Below the pieces are notes generated by a model, which had not been told where the DNA came from, made no database searches, and saw only the letters and a list, made by a program, of their open reading frames with translations. Source: Amycolatopsis sp. EV170708-02-1 (GTDB lineage: Bacteria; Actinomycetota; Actinomycetes; Mycobacteriales; Pseudonocardiaceae). From it: DNA of 64,000 nucleotides. The stretch lies in contig NZ_CP092497.1 in NCBI RefSeq assembly GCF_022479115.1, positions 3,472,001 to 3,536,000 of the forward strand, in the 5' to 3' direction. How positions within the stretch are numbered: the stretch's first letter is position 1; every line of letters starts with the position of its first letter. The translations under genes were made by a program, and so were the position numbers. This document shows positions 40,735 to 49,205 of this stretch, in pieces.

Positions 40735-40786
40735 AAGTTGAAGGTCGCCTCAAGTTATGGGTATAAGTTGAGGAGCACCTCAACTT
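40735..40786. promoter_or_regulatory. Twin TetR operators AAGTTGARG-N4-CCTCAASTT
   Basis: Two 22-bp dyads in the 82-base divergent spacer: AAGTTGAAG-N4-CCTCAAGTT at 40735-40756 (imperfect) and AAGTTGAGG-N4-CCTCAACTT at 40765-40786 (perfect). Centres are 30 bp apart. The second overlaps the region just before the SDR ribosome site, the first sits beside the TetR start. Confidence 0.85.
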
Positions 40787-40801
40787 AACTTCGGAGGACA
40801 G

Positions 40802-41506
40802 ATGACCAAGACACTCGCGATCTTCGGCGCCGGACCGGTGCTGGGACTTTCGCTCGCCCGCCGGTTCGGCCGCGAGGGCTTCCGGATCGCCCTCGTCGCG
40901 CGCACCACCGAGAACCTCGACGCGCTCGTCGCCGAACTCGCCCGCGACGGCATCGAGGCGAGCGGGTTCGTCGCCGATGTCTACGAACCGGATCGGATCG
41001 CCGCCGCCGTCACCGCCATCGGCCGGATCGACGCGGTCGCGTTCAACCCCGGCGGCGGGACCATGGGCGAGGGCATCGTGCCGGTGCTCGACGTGGATCC
41101 GGAGAACCTGCGGCTCATCCTGGACCGGTTCCTGGTGTCCGCGGTGGCACTCGTGCGCGCCGTCCTGCCGGACATGACCGAGCGCGGCGACGGCGCGATC
41201 CTGTTCACCGCCGGGCAATCCGGCCTGCACCCGGCGCCCTTCCTCGGCAACGTCGGCATGGCGCAGGCCGCGCTGCGGAACTACTTCCACAACCTGAACG
41301 CCGTGCTCGCGGACAAGGGGGTCTACGCCGGGGCCGTCAACGTCGGCGCGCTGATCGAGGGCAGCGTGCCCCATCGGGCACTCACCGCGAGCTCCATGGA
41401 CTTCGAGCCCGAGGTGATCCACCCGGACGTCTTCGCCGACGCCTTCTGGAAGCTTTACGAGACGCGCGAAGCTCCCGAAGCGCTCGTCGGGTCTTTCGGG
41501 AGGTAG
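40802..41506 (+). CDS. SDR-like NAD(P)-dependent protein
   Basis: 234 aa; GGAGG four bases before ATG 40802. Nucleotide motif IFGAGPVLGLSLA, then VARTTENLDALVAEL and NPGGGTMGE. At the usual active site, FTAGQSGLHPAPFLGNVGMAQAALRNY, the YxxxK pair is absent, so classical SDR catalysis is doubtful; members of this subgroup are annotated SDR but lack the triad. Controlled by the divergent TetR gene, which suggests a xenobiotic or aldehyde response. Confidence 0.83.
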   Translation: MTKTLAIFGAGPVLGLSLARRFGREGFRIALVARTTENLDALVAELARDGIEASGFVADVYEPDRIAAAVTAIGRIDAVAFNPGGGTMGEGIVPVLDVDPENLRLILDRFLVSAVALVRAVLPDMTERGDGAILFTAGQSGLHPAPFLGNVGMAQAALRNYFHNLNAVLADKGVYAGAVNVGALIEGSVPHRALTASSMDFEPEVIHPDVFADAFWKLYETREAPEALVGSFGR

Positions 41507-41605
41507 CCGTCATCCCCACGGAGTACGGGCGGATGTACCACTGTGGACGGATGTGACCGCCCGGCCCCGTGCCCACAATCGGGGAAACGGACAAGGGAGG
41601 CCACG

Positions 41606-42181
41606 GTGGGGAAGACGATCGTCGACATCAGCCCGTCGCTGGACGGGTACATGGCGGGCGAAGGCGTCGGTGTGGACGCGCCATTCGGGACCGCGGGACA
41701 GCGGCTCACCGCGTGGAGCATGGAGGACCCGGACGACGCCGACAAGTCGGCGGCCAGGGTGATGTTCGAGAACACCGGCGCGTTCGTCATCGGCCGGACA
41801 CTGTTCGACGTGGGGATCGGGCTGTGGGGCGAGGACGGGACCTGGGGGATGCCGGTCTACGTCGTCACTCATCGGCCGGGACCCGATCTGGTGAAGGGAC
41901 CGACGCGGTTCTCGTTCGTCGACGGCGTCGAGGAGGCGCTCCGGCTGGCGAAGGAGACGGCGGCCGGGCGTGACGTCGTGATCGCGGGCGGGGCGTCGGT
42001 CGTCCGGCAGGCGCTCGCCGGTGGCTGGGTCGACGAACTGCGGCTGCACGTCGTGCCGGAGATGGTCGGCGGCGGCACCCGCTTGTTCGAGGGGGTGAGT
42101 CCCGCGTCCCTCGTCCAGGTAAGTGCGGCCGCCGGAAGGCACGCGGTGCATGTGACCTACCGCGTCGAGGGGCGCGACTAG
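41606..42181 (+). CDS. RibD/dihydrofolate reductase-like protein
   Basis: 191 aa from GTG 41606, with GGGAGG five bases upstream. RibD C-terminal fold: VDISPSLDGYMAG, FVIGRTLFDVG, PVYVVTHRPG, VVIAGGASVVRQALAGGWVDELRLHVVPEMVGGGTRLFEG. NADPH-dependent reductase fold; substrate unknown, not a true folate enzyme. Ends one base from the convergent response regulator stop. A second member of this family is at 54330. Confidence 0.87.
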   Translation: MGKTIVDISPSLDGYMAGEGVGVDAPFGTAGQRLTAWSMEDPDDADKSAARVMFENTGAFVIGRTLFDVGIGLWGEDGTWGMPVYVVTHRPGPDLVKGPTRFSFVDGVEEALRLAKETAAGRDVVIAGGASVVRQALAGGWVDELRLHVVPEMVGGGTRLFEGVSPASLVQVSAAAGRHAVHVTYRVEGRD

Positions 42182-42182
42182 T

Positions 42183-42854
42183 TCACCGGCCGGGCTCGGG
42201 TGGGCTGACCAGGCCGTGCCGATAGGCCATGGCGACCAGCTGAGCCCGGTCCCGCGCGCCGAGTTTGCCCAGCGCGCGGCTGACGTGGGTCTTGGTCGTC
42301 GCCATGCTGATGAACAACCGGGCGGTGATCTCCGCGTTGCTCAGTCCTTCGGCGACGAGCGCGACGACTTCTCGTTCCCGCACGGTGAGTTCGGCGAACA
42401 CCGTGTCGTCCACCGTCGGTGGCGCGGGGGTGACGAGCCGCGCGATCAGCCTTCGGGTCAGCCCGGGGGCGAGCAGCTCCTCACCGCCCGCCACCACCCG
42501 GATCCCGTGCAGGAGCTGGGCGGGTGCGGTGTTCTTGAGCAGGAAACCGCTCGCGCCCGCGGTGATACCCGCGACCGCGTACTCCTCGGTGTCGAAAGTG
42601 GTGAGGATGAGGACGCGCACCGCCGAAAGCTCCGGGTTCGCGGCGATACGCCGGATGCCCTCGATCCCGTCGGTGCCGGGCATCTGCACGTCCATCAGGA
42701 CCACATCGGGGCGGAGCCGCTCGGCGAGGGCGGCCGCGGTGGCGCCGTCTCCGGCCTCGCCGACGACCTCCATGTCGTCCTCGGACTCCACGAGCACCCG
42801 GAAGCCCGCCCGGACCAGGGATTGGTCGTCGGCGATGAGCACCCGGATCGGCAT
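42183..42854 (-). CDS. NarL/LuxR-type response regulator
   Basis: 223 aa. Receiver domain VLIADDQSLVRAGFRVLVE with phospho-Asp in VVLMDVQMPGTDG, Thr in ILTTFDTEEYA and Lys in FLLKNTAPAQ; C-terminal HTH LTVREREVVALVAEGLSNAEITARLFISMATTKTHVSRALGKLGA. Its ATG shares one base with the kinase stop, so it is co-translated with it. Cognate kinase at 42854-43963. Targets unknown; the secreted protein upstream in the operon and the multicopper oxidase beyond suggest an envelope or copper theme. Confidence 0.94.
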   Translation of the reverse strand: MPIRVLIADDQSLVRAGFRVLVESEDDMEVVGEAGDGATAAALAERLRPDVVLMDVQMPGTDGIEGIRRIAANPELSAVRVLILTTFDTEEYAVAGITAGASGFLLKNTAPAQLLHGIRVVAGGEELLAPGLTRRLIARLVTPAPPTVDDTVFAELTVREREVVALVAEGLSNAEITARLFISMATTKTHVSRALGKLGARDRAQLVAMAYRHGLVSPPEPGR

Positions 42855-43963
42855 CAGCGGTCCACCGGCAGCGTGGCGGTGACCTCGAAGGTCTCACCGG
42901 ACCGCGCCGCGTGCAGGGTGCCGCCCAAGGAGGTGGCCCGCGAGCGCAGCCCGGAGATCCCGTTGCCCCCGGTGGGAGACGGGGCGCTCTCGCCCGCTCC
43001 GTCGTTGCGAACCCCGATCTCCAGCACGTCGTCACCATAGAGCAGGGAGACCCGGATCGACGTCGGCCGCGCGTGCCGTCGCGCGTTGGTCAGCGCTTCC
43101 TGGACGGTCCGGAACGCGGCCAGGTCCACCCGTGGCGGCAAGGCGCGGCGTTCGCCCGTCACCACCAGTTCCACGGGGACACCGGTCGCCCGCGTCACGT
43201 CCAGCAGGGTCTCCAGCCGCGAGAGGCCGCCGCGGTCGGCCGCGGTCCCGTCGACGCGAAGCATGCCGAGCAGCGCTTGGACTTCGGCCAGCCCTTCGTC
43301 GCTGATCGTCTTGATGGTGCGCAGCGCGGCCGCGCCCTGTGCCGGATTCCGTTCCAGCACATGGGTCGCGACGCCCGCCTGCACGCTGATCGTCACCATG
43401 GTGTGGCCCACCACGTCGTGCAGTTCGCGGGCGATCTCCAGCCGCTGTTCGGTTTCCCGCAACCGGTCTCGCAGTGCCCGTTCCCGTGCGCCCGCGGCGT
43501 ACGCGCGGTGGTAGTGGACGGCGGAACCGAGTGCCACCGCGGCCAGTTCCAGCGAAAGCGCGTTCACCGCCCGGTCGTCGAACCACGCCACGCCGAGGGT
43601 TCCGTGCACCACGACGGTGGATACCGCGGCGGTGACCGCCCAGGCCGCCGCGCCGAGCCGCCAGCCGCGTTCGGCGGCGACGGTGTAGCAGGCGATCAGC
43701 GCCGCCACGGTGATCAGCCTGCCGGGGAAGTCGAGGACGAACCACGCCGCGACGATGGCGTTGACGGCCACGAGCACCCCGAACGGGAACATCCGGCGCG
43801 CGGTGAGCAACGCGGCCAGCAGCACGAGCAGGACGGCACCGAGCGGGCCGAGCGTGCCTTCCGGTCCGCTCGGCCCGATCCGCGTCACCGCCGAGACGGC
43901 CACGAGCGCCGCCACGCCGATCCCGGTCGCGGTCTCGGCCGTCGTGGGTCGTCTCACGCTCAT
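42854..43963 (-). CDS. Sensor histidine kinase (HisKA_3 family)
   Basis: 369 aa from ATG 43963 (AGAGG upstream); a GTG at 44002 would overlap the upstream gene. Four to five N-terminal membrane segments with short loops and no extracellular sensor domain, then the phospho-His in ARELHDVVGHTMVTISVQAG, an N-box EALTNARRHARPT, and GNGISGLRSRATSLGGTL for the ATP lid. Partner of the response regulator. The stop lies one base into that gene's start. Confidence 0.92.
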   Translation of the reverse strand: MSVRRPTTAETATGIGVAALVAVSAVTRIGPSGPEGTLGPLGAVLLVLLAALLTARRMFPFGVLVAVNAIVAAWFVLDFPGRLITVAALIACYTVAAERGWRLGAAAWAVTAAVSTVVVHGTLGVAWFDDRAVNALSLELAAVALGSAVHYHRAYAAGARERALRDRLRETEQRLEIARELHDVVGHTMVTISVQAGVATHVLERNPAQGAAALRTIKTISDEGLAEVQALLGMLRVDGTAADRGGLSRLETLLDVTRATGVPVELVVTGERRALPPRVDLAAFRTVQEALTNARRHARPTSIRVSLLYGDDVLEIGVRNDGAGESAPSPTGGNGISGLRSRATSLGGTLHAARSGETFEVTATLPVDR

Positions 43964-43979
43964 CAGGACCTCTGTGATG

Positions 43980-44801
43980 TCAGGCAATGCGCACCAGGGC
44001 ACGCGCGCCGCGCAGCGCCAGCGGTTCCCCGGTGCGCAGGTCGCGCACCCAGGTGACCAGCGCGTACTCGCCGGGAGGGAGCGCCGTGGTGAGTATCGCC
44101 GAACGCCACGGCGACAGCGGCACGACCCCCGTCGGGCGGCCGGTGAACGGGCTCGGCCCGGTGCGGGCGAAGAACGCGTCTAGGTCGGTGAGCGCGGTCC
44201 CCGGCCGCACCGGCAAAAGCATGGCTTCGGTGAACTGGCCGGACGCGTTGAGCACGAACACCGGCGCACCGGACTTGAGCGAAGGCGGCGTGAGGAATCC
44301 GTTGTCGGTCGCGATGATCGCCGCCGTCGCCTTGGCCGCGTTCGACGTCGTCCCGGTGCCGATCCGCAGCGGCCGGATCCGCGAGAGGAAGTCCGGCTCG
44401 GCGACGTCGCGGAAATCCACCAGATGGTAGTCACCGGGGGACACGGCGATCTCGGCCGACGCCGGGACGGCGGCCACGGCGACGCCGCCGAACATCTCCG
44501 CGTCGGCGGTGACCGCCCTGCCGCCCGCCATCGCGTCCGCGGGATCGTCGGACATCGCCTGTTTCAGGTGCCGTGTATAGGTTTCGAGCGCGACTCCCGG
44601 GCGCAGCCGCACCAGGCCCACCCACGCGCCCGCCGGGTCTTCCGACCGCACCTTCAGGGTGAGGACACCCGCACGGGTGGTGGACGGCGCGGTGAAGCCC
44701 GACGGGGTCACGACGAGGTCGAGCCCGTCCGGCTCGGCGAGCGCGGGCGAACCGGTCAGGAAGGCGGCGACGGCGATCGCCGTCGTGACGATTTTTCTCA
44801 T
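43980..44801 (-). CDS. Secreted protein of unknown family
   Basis: 273 aa with a Sec signal (MRKIVTTAIAVAAFLTGSPALAEP). The rest is beta-rich with repeated pairs like GLDLVVTPSGFTAPSTTRAGVLTLKVRSEDPAGAWVGL and PWRSAILTTALPPGEYALVTWVRDLRTGEPLALRG, resembling cupredoxin-like or Ig-like domains, but no Cu ligands are arranged as in cupredoxins. Sixteen bases upstream of the kinase start, so probably first gene of a three-gene operon with the two-component system. Role could be extracytoplasmic input to the kinase; not demonstrated. Confidence 0.75.
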   Translation of the reverse strand: MRKIVTTAIAVAAFLTGSPALAEPDGLDLVVTPSGFTAPSTTRAGVLTLKVRSEDPAGAWVGLVRLRPGVALETYTRHLKQAMSDDPADAMAGGRAVTADAEMFGGVAVAAVPASAEIAVSPGDYHLVDFRDVAEPDFLSRIRPLRIGTGTTSNAAKATAAIIATDNGFLTPPSLKSGAPVFVLNASGQFTEAMLLPVRPGTALTDLDAFFARTGPSPFTGRPTGVVPLSPWRSAILTTALPPGEYALVTWVRDLRTGEPLALRGARALVRIA

Positions 44802-44954
44802 GGTGGCGACTCTGGTCGAGCCCGTCCCGCGGCGCGTCGGTCCGTGACGGGCAATGGCCTACCGCATCGGGATGACGTACCGCGCCGGTCGGATTTCCCG
44901 GATTACCGTTCCGGGCCGACGTGCCGGGCACCCTCGCGCCGCGACCATCGCGTC

Positions 44955-46427
44955 ATGGACCGACGTTCCTTCTTGAAACTCGGCGCGTTCGTGGCCGCCG
45001 GTACCGTCGTCGCGGGCTGTTCGGCGGAAACGGCCCATCGGCCGGGAGCGTTCGCCAACCGGCTGCGGGTGCCGCCGCTGCTGTCGCCGGACCCGGACGC
45101 CTCCGGTGTCCGCCGGTTCGAGCTCACCCTCCGCCCGGGAAGCACCGAACTGATCCCGGGCAAACGGGCGGACACGTGGGGGATCAACGGCGACCACCTC
45201 GGCCCGACGCTGCGGATGCGCCGCGGTGACCGGGTGGCGATGGCCGTCACCAACCGGATCGGCGAGCCGACCACACTGCACTGGCACGGGATGCGCCTGC
45301 CGGCGCGGATGGACGGCGGTCCGCACCAGACGATCCGGCCGGACGGGACCTGGCGTCCGGAGTGGACGGTCGACCAGCCGGCCGCCACCGGCTGGTACCA
45401 CCCGCATCCGCACGAACAGACCGCCCGGCACGTCTACCGCGGCCTGGCGGGGATGATCCAGATCGCCGACCCCGAGGCGGCCGCGCCGGGGCTGCCGTCG
45501 GAGTACGGGGTGGACGACATCCCCCTGATCCTCCAGGACAAGCGGCTCGACTCCGACGGGCGGCTTGTGGAGGACTTCGGCGGCACCTTCGGGTTGACCG
45601 GCGACACGATCCTGGTCAACGGCACGTTCGATCCGTTCGTCGAGGTGCCCGCGGGCCGGACCCGGTTCCGGGTGCTGAACGCGTCGAACGCCCGGATCTA
45701 CTTCCTCGAATTCGCCGATGGCCGCGAGTTCCACGTGATCGCCGGCGACGGCGGCCTCCTGCCCGGGCCGGTGGGCGTCCGGCGGGCGGTCCTCAGCCCC
45801 GGCGAACGGCTGGAGTTCGTCGCCTCCTTCACTTCCGGCGAGCAGGTGGTCCTCCGGAGCGTCGGCGAACGGACCGAGGCGGCGACGGACATCGAGGAGG
45901 GCGACTTCGACCTGCTCAAGATCATCGCGACGGGCCCGCGGCGCGACGAGTCACCGTTGCCAGGGCGGCTTTCCGCGGCCGCCTTGCCCGAGGTGCCGCC
46001 AGGAGCCCGCGTCCGGCGCATGACGCTGACCGGATCGGAGATCAACGGCAAGGACATGGACATGACGCGGATCGACGAGGTCGTCCCGGCGGGCGCGCGC
46101 GAGATCTGGGAGATCCACAACACGACCTACACGCACAACTTCCACATCCACGAGGTCGCGTTCCGGATCCTGGAGATCGACGGCGCGCCGCCGCCCGCCT
46201 ATCTGAGCGGCGCCAAGGACACCGTCTACGTGCCGAAACACGCCACGGTGAGACTCGCCGTCGAATTCGGCCGCCACGCGGATCCGGCGGCGCCCTACAT
46301 GTACCACTGCCACATCCTCCGCCACGAGGACAAAGGGATGATGGGGCAGTTCGTCATCGTCGCCCCCGGCACCGAAGACCGCGTGTCGCGGCTGCTTCCG
46401 ATGCCGGGCCACGACCACGGCGGTTGA
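44955..46427 (+). CDS. Tat-exported multicopper oxidase
   Basis: 490 aa. N-terminus MDRRSFLKLGAFVAAGTVVAGC carries a twin-arginine motif and a lipobox-like AGC, so it may be exported folded and lipid-anchored. Copper motifs: HWHG; YHPHPHEQ; HNFHIHEVAF; and the T1-centre YHCHILRHEDKGMMG with Cys and Met. Three cupredoxin domains as in CueO/SpoIII-type enzymes. Oxidises Cu(I) or phenols with O2. Divergent from the secreted gene at 44801, 153 bases apart; no copper operator recognised there. Ends next to RidA. Confidence 0.94.
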   Translation: MDRRSFLKLGAFVAAGTVVAGCSAETAHRPGAFANRLRVPPLLSPDPDASGVRRFELTLRPGSTELIPGKRADTWGINGDHLGPTLRMRRGDRVAMAVTNRIGEPTTLHWHGMRLPARMDGGPHQTIRPDGTWRPEWTVDQPAATGWYHPHPHEQTARHVYRGLAGMIQIADPEAAAPGLPSEYGVDDIPLILQDKRLDSDGRLVEDFGGTFGLTGDTILVNGTFDPFVEVPAGRTRFRVLNASNARIYFLEFADGREFHVIAGDGGLLPGPVGVRRAVLSPGERLEFVASFTSGEQVVLRSVGERTEAATDIEEGDFDLLKIIATGPRRDESPLPGRLSAAALPEVPPGARVRRMTLTGSEINGKDMDMTRIDEVVPAGAREIWEIHNTTYTHNFHIHEVAFRILEIDGAPPPAYLSGAKDTVYVPKHATVRLAVEFGRHADPAAPYMYHCHILRHEDKGMMGQFVIVAPGTEDRVSRLLPMPGHDHGG

Positions 46428-46428
46428 G

Positions 46429-46806
46429 CTACTTCTCGATGGCGTAGGCCTCGATCTCGACCTTCATCTTCGGGTCGAGCAGCGCCGAGACCTCGACCAT
46501 GGTGGCCGCCGGCAGCACGTCGGCGAAGGCTTCGCGGTGCGCCCGCGCCACCAGGTCGGCGTCCTTGATGTCGGTGACGTAGGTGACCGTGCGGACGACC
46601 GCGGCCAGGCTCGAACCGGCCTCCCGCAGCGCGGTCTCGATGAGGGAAAGCACGGCCGAGGCCTGCTCGTACGCGTCACCGGAGCGGGCGGGTTCACGCG
46701 CCGTCGTCCCGGAAACGTGGATGTGCTCGCCGACGCGTACCGCGCGGCTGTAGCCGAACACCGGCTCGTAGTCGCCGCCGGAGGAGATGTTCACCCGTTC
46801 AGTCAT
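46429..46806 (-). CDS. RidA family protein
   Basis: 125 aa from ATG 46806, MTERVNISSGGDYEPVFGYSRAVRVGEHIHVSGT. Family motif region at the end: TMVEVSALLDPKMKVEIEAYAI with Glu in VEIEAY. RidA proteins hydrolyse reactive imine/enamine intermediates; the Arg that binds the carboxylate in true RidA is replaced by a Val-Glu-Val-Ser stretch here, so this belongs to a divergent subgroup. A hairpin separates it from the upstream ESX-type gene. Confidence 0.85.
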   Translation of the reverse strand: MTERVNISSGGDYEPVFGYSRAVRVGEHIHVSGTTAREPARSGDAYEQASAVLSLIETALREAGSSLAAVVRTVTYVTDIKDADLVARAHREAFADVLPAATMVEVSALLDPKMKVEIEAYAIEK

Positions 46807-46822
46807 GATCGGTACAAAAGCA

Positions 46823-46862
46823 CAGGCGGCCCCTGCCGGGACACCGGTACGGGGGCCGCCTG
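46823..46862 (-). terminator. Terminator after the ESX-type gene
   Basis: Eleven-bp stem CAGGCGGCCCC with GGGGCCGCCTG and an 18-base loop, four bases after the stop of the leftward gene at 46866. Confidence 0.65.
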
Positions 46863-46865
46863 CCG

Positions 46866-48107
46866 TCACTTCTCTTCCTTGTCCTCCGGCGGCTTCTCGT
46901 TCGCGGCGGGCGGGATGGCCTTCGTCAGCTCGACGATGGTCTTCCCGGCCATGCCCGACGCGCCGTAGGTCGGGTCGCTGAGGATCTTGGTGGTCTTCTC
47001 GATCGCGTCCGCCACCTTCGGGAACCTCTTGTGGAGGTCGCCGATCGGGAAGCTGTTCCAGTAGTCGAACCGCTTCAGGATGTCGGCCGCCCCGTCCACC
47101 CCTTCCAGTTCCTTCGCGAGCTTCTCGCGCACGATCCGGAGGGGCATGTCGCTGAGCTTTTCCCGAGGGGGCTTGGGCGTGGCCTCCGGCGTGGTGTCGC
47201 CCGGCTTCGGGGGCGGGCCCTCGATCGGCTTCTTGCCGCCGGGCATCGGGGTGCCGCCGGCGGGCTTCGGCTTGGGCAGCTTGATCTTGCCGCCGCCGAG
47301 CGTCAGCTTGACGACGTCGTCGGCCGCGCCGCGCGTCTTCGCCAGGATCTTGATCATCTCGGCGAGCTTCTTGGCGGTGTCGGCGATCTGCTTGGCGATC
47401 TTGGCGATCGCCACGCCGACCGTGGTCATGATGGAGGTGATCGCGGCGATGATCGAACCGCCGAAGGTGACCGGCGCCAGCGCCACGGCCACGATCGCGG
47501 CCTTGAGGATGCCCGCCAGCGTCATGGCGATGATGTCGCGGACGATGCCGCGGACCGCGCCGATGACGGCACCGGCGATCCCCATCTGCTTGCCCGCGAA
47601 CTCGATGTACCCGGCGAGCGCGTCGATCTGCGCGGCGACGCCCTCCATGTCGGCGCGGAAGGTGTCGGCGGCCTCGCCTTCCCACTTCTCCATGAACTTC
47701 TTGGTGGCGGCGTCGTGGTCCTTCGCCCACTCCCGGACTTCCGCGCCCTCTTTGTAGATCGCGGTCTTGGCCGCCTCGATGCCCTTCGGGTCACCGAGCA
47801 GGAAGTCCAGCGGCCAGCGGAAGATGACGATGTGCTCGATCAGCCAGCCGATCCCGGCGGTCAGCAGCGAGCCGATCGGGTCGACGACCATGCCGAGGAT
47901 CTCGATCGCCATCCCCGCCGAGGCCAGCCCGATGCTGAGGCTGTCCCCTTCGTCGACGGCCTTCTTCAGCGAGAACGCGGAATCGAAGAACCCCGCGCCC
48001 GCGGTGTCGCCGCTGCCCGCGAGGAAGTTGTTCTTCTCGTCCTTGAAGTCGCTGGCCTTGGTGCCGCTGTTGTTCCCGAAATCGTTGCGGTGGTACTCGT
48101 CGCTCAC
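46866..48107 (-). CDS. Large WXG100-like/ESX-type secreted protein
   Basis: 413 aa from GTG 48107 (four-base overlap with the small partner). N-terminal about 30-120 has hydrophobic helices (LSIGLASAGMAIEILGMVV; SLLTAGIGWLIEHIVIF); a WxG-type turn in KFMEKWEGEAADTFRADMEGVAAQIDALAGYIEF; a long hydrophobic stretch (about 185-265); then a Pro/Lys-rich linker (PKPKPAGGTPMPGGKKPIEGPPPKPGD) and a C-terminal helical domain with RFDYWNSFPIGDLHKRF. No toxin motif recognised. The layout suits a type VII substrate encoded with its small partner and YbaB protein. Confidence 0.8.
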   Translation of the reverse strand: MSDEYHRNDFGNNSGTKASDFKDEKNNFLAGSGDTAGAGFFDSAFSLKKAVDEGDSLSIGLASAGMAIEILGMVVDPIGSLLTAGIGWLIEHIVIFRWPLDFLLGDPKGIEAAKTAIYKEGAEVREWAKDHDAATKKFMEKWEGEAADTFRADMEGVAAQIDALAGYIEFAGKQMGIAGAVIGAVRGIVRDIIAMTLAGILKAAIVAVALAPVTFGGSIIAAITSIMTTVGVAIAKIAKQIADTAKKLAEMIKILAKTRGAADDVVKLTLGGGKIKLPKPKPAGGTPMPGGKKPIEGPPPKPGDTTPEATPKPPREKLSDMPLRIVREKLAKELEGVDGAADILKRFDYWNSFPIGDLHKRFPKVADAIEKTTKILSDPTYGASGMAGKTIVELTKAIPPAANEKPPEDKEEK

Positions 48108-48436
48108 TTGACCTTCACCTCGTCGATCCCCTTGCCGGCGTCGGTGATCAGCTTCTCGGTCTCCTGCTCGTTGGCGTTGTACTGCTTCGCCGCCTCGCGC
48201 ACCCTGTCCGAGAACTCCTGCACGTTCTCCGAGTACTTGTTCAGCTGGTCCCGCGCCTTCCCGCAGTGCATGCTCGCGCCGGCGCCGTAGATCTGGCCGC
48301 CGAAGATGCCGAAGATGCCGGGGTCCGCCACGCAACTGCCCACCATGTCGGCGCTCTTCCGCAGCGCGTCCTCGAGCTGGTCGAGGTGACCGGCGAACTC
48401 GGTCATGGCTTCCGTCTTGACACCGAATCCGGTCAC
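48104..48436 (-). CDS. WXG100/ESX-like small partner protein
   Basis: 110 aa from GTG 48436, overlapping the YbaB stop by four bases. Two long helices (TEFAGHLDQLEDALRKSADMVG and ARDQLNKYSENVQEFSDRVREAAKQYNANEQETEKL) around a Gly-rich turn GIFGGQIYGAG with a Cys pair (SCV, HCG). Length and helical hairpin match ESX-type substrates though no strict WxG is present. Probably a heterodimer partner for the large protein at 46866. Confidence 0.8.
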   Translation of the reverse strand: MTGFGVKTEAMTEFAGHLDQLEDALRKSADMVGSCVADPGIFGIFGGQIYGAGASMHCGKARDQLNKYSENVQEFSDRVREAAKQYNANEQETEKLITDAGKGIDEVKVK

Positions 48437-49008
48437 CAGGGGCTCATCTCATCGTCGTCGGGGGAGGCCGGTCGCCGGGGTCGCGGCGCCGGGGGGTTCG
48501 GCGGCCGCACGGGACGGCCGGGCTGCGGCGGCATCGGGGGACCCGCCTGCGGTGGTGGCGGCGGCCGGTATCCCGCCTGAGGGCGCGGCGGCTCGTTGTG
48601 CGCCTCGGGGGCCCACTTGTCCTGTTCCGGGCTGTCCGGCGCGGTTTCCTCGTCGTCCACCTTCGGCAGGAAGGTGCGGACCAGCTGGGCGGCCTCGTCC
48701 TCGCCGTTGATCTCGGTGTAGGACTCGGTGACCTTCTCGACGGTCTTGCGCTGGGCTTCGCGCACCGTCTGCATGACCAGCGAGGAGAGCCGGGCCGGTC
48801 CCAGCGAGGTGGCGCGGTTGCCGAACTCGATGGCGCTCAGCGAGCCGTTGGCCTCCACCGTCACCGTCACCGAGCCGTCGGGAGAGGTCACCGTGGACGC
48901 CGAGGCGGTGAACGCGGCGGTCAGGGCTTGGGCTTTTTCCTCGAGTTTCCTGGCCTCTCGCTCCAGAAGGAGTGCGAAGTCCTCACCTGCGTCGAAATTG
49001 GGTTGCAT
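48433..49008 (-). CDS. YbaB/EbfC family DNA-binding protein with proline-rich tail
   Basis: 191 aa. N-terminal 1-110 is YbaB-like (LLEREARKLEEKAQALTAAFTASASTVTSPDGSVTVTVEANGSLSAIEFGNRA), a dimeric nucleoid-associated fold. A Pro/Gln-rich tail (PRPQAGYRPPPPPQAGPPMPPQPGRPVRPPN) extends it well beyond typical YbaB (about 110 aa). First gene of the YbaB - small partner - large ESX operon. In actinomycetes YbaB paralogues regularly stand upstream of WXG100 genes; the reason is not known. Confidence 0.85.
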   Translation of the reverse strand: MQPNFDAGEDFALLLEREARKLEEKAQALTAAFTASASTVTSPDGSVTVTVEANGSLSAIEFGNRATSLGPARLSSLVMQTVREAQRKTVEKVTESYTEINGEDEAAQLVRTFLPKVDDEETAPDSPEQDKWAPEAHNEPPRPQAGYRPPPPPQAGPPMPPQPGRPVRPPNPPAPRPRRPASPDDDEMSPW

Positions 49009-49205
49009 GCGTCGCCTTGGCTCGATTGGGATGGGGCACGATCGGGGAGAATGCGAGAGGTCGACGAGACCGTCCCGATTCCGCAGTGAACCGATCGGTC
49101 GCGAGGTGGATCGCCCGTATCGTTACCACCGGACGCACACCGGGACAAGCCGGATGATCGGAGACTGCCCGAAAGTGCCTCCCGGGTGGAGGATCGGGGC
49201 AGGCG

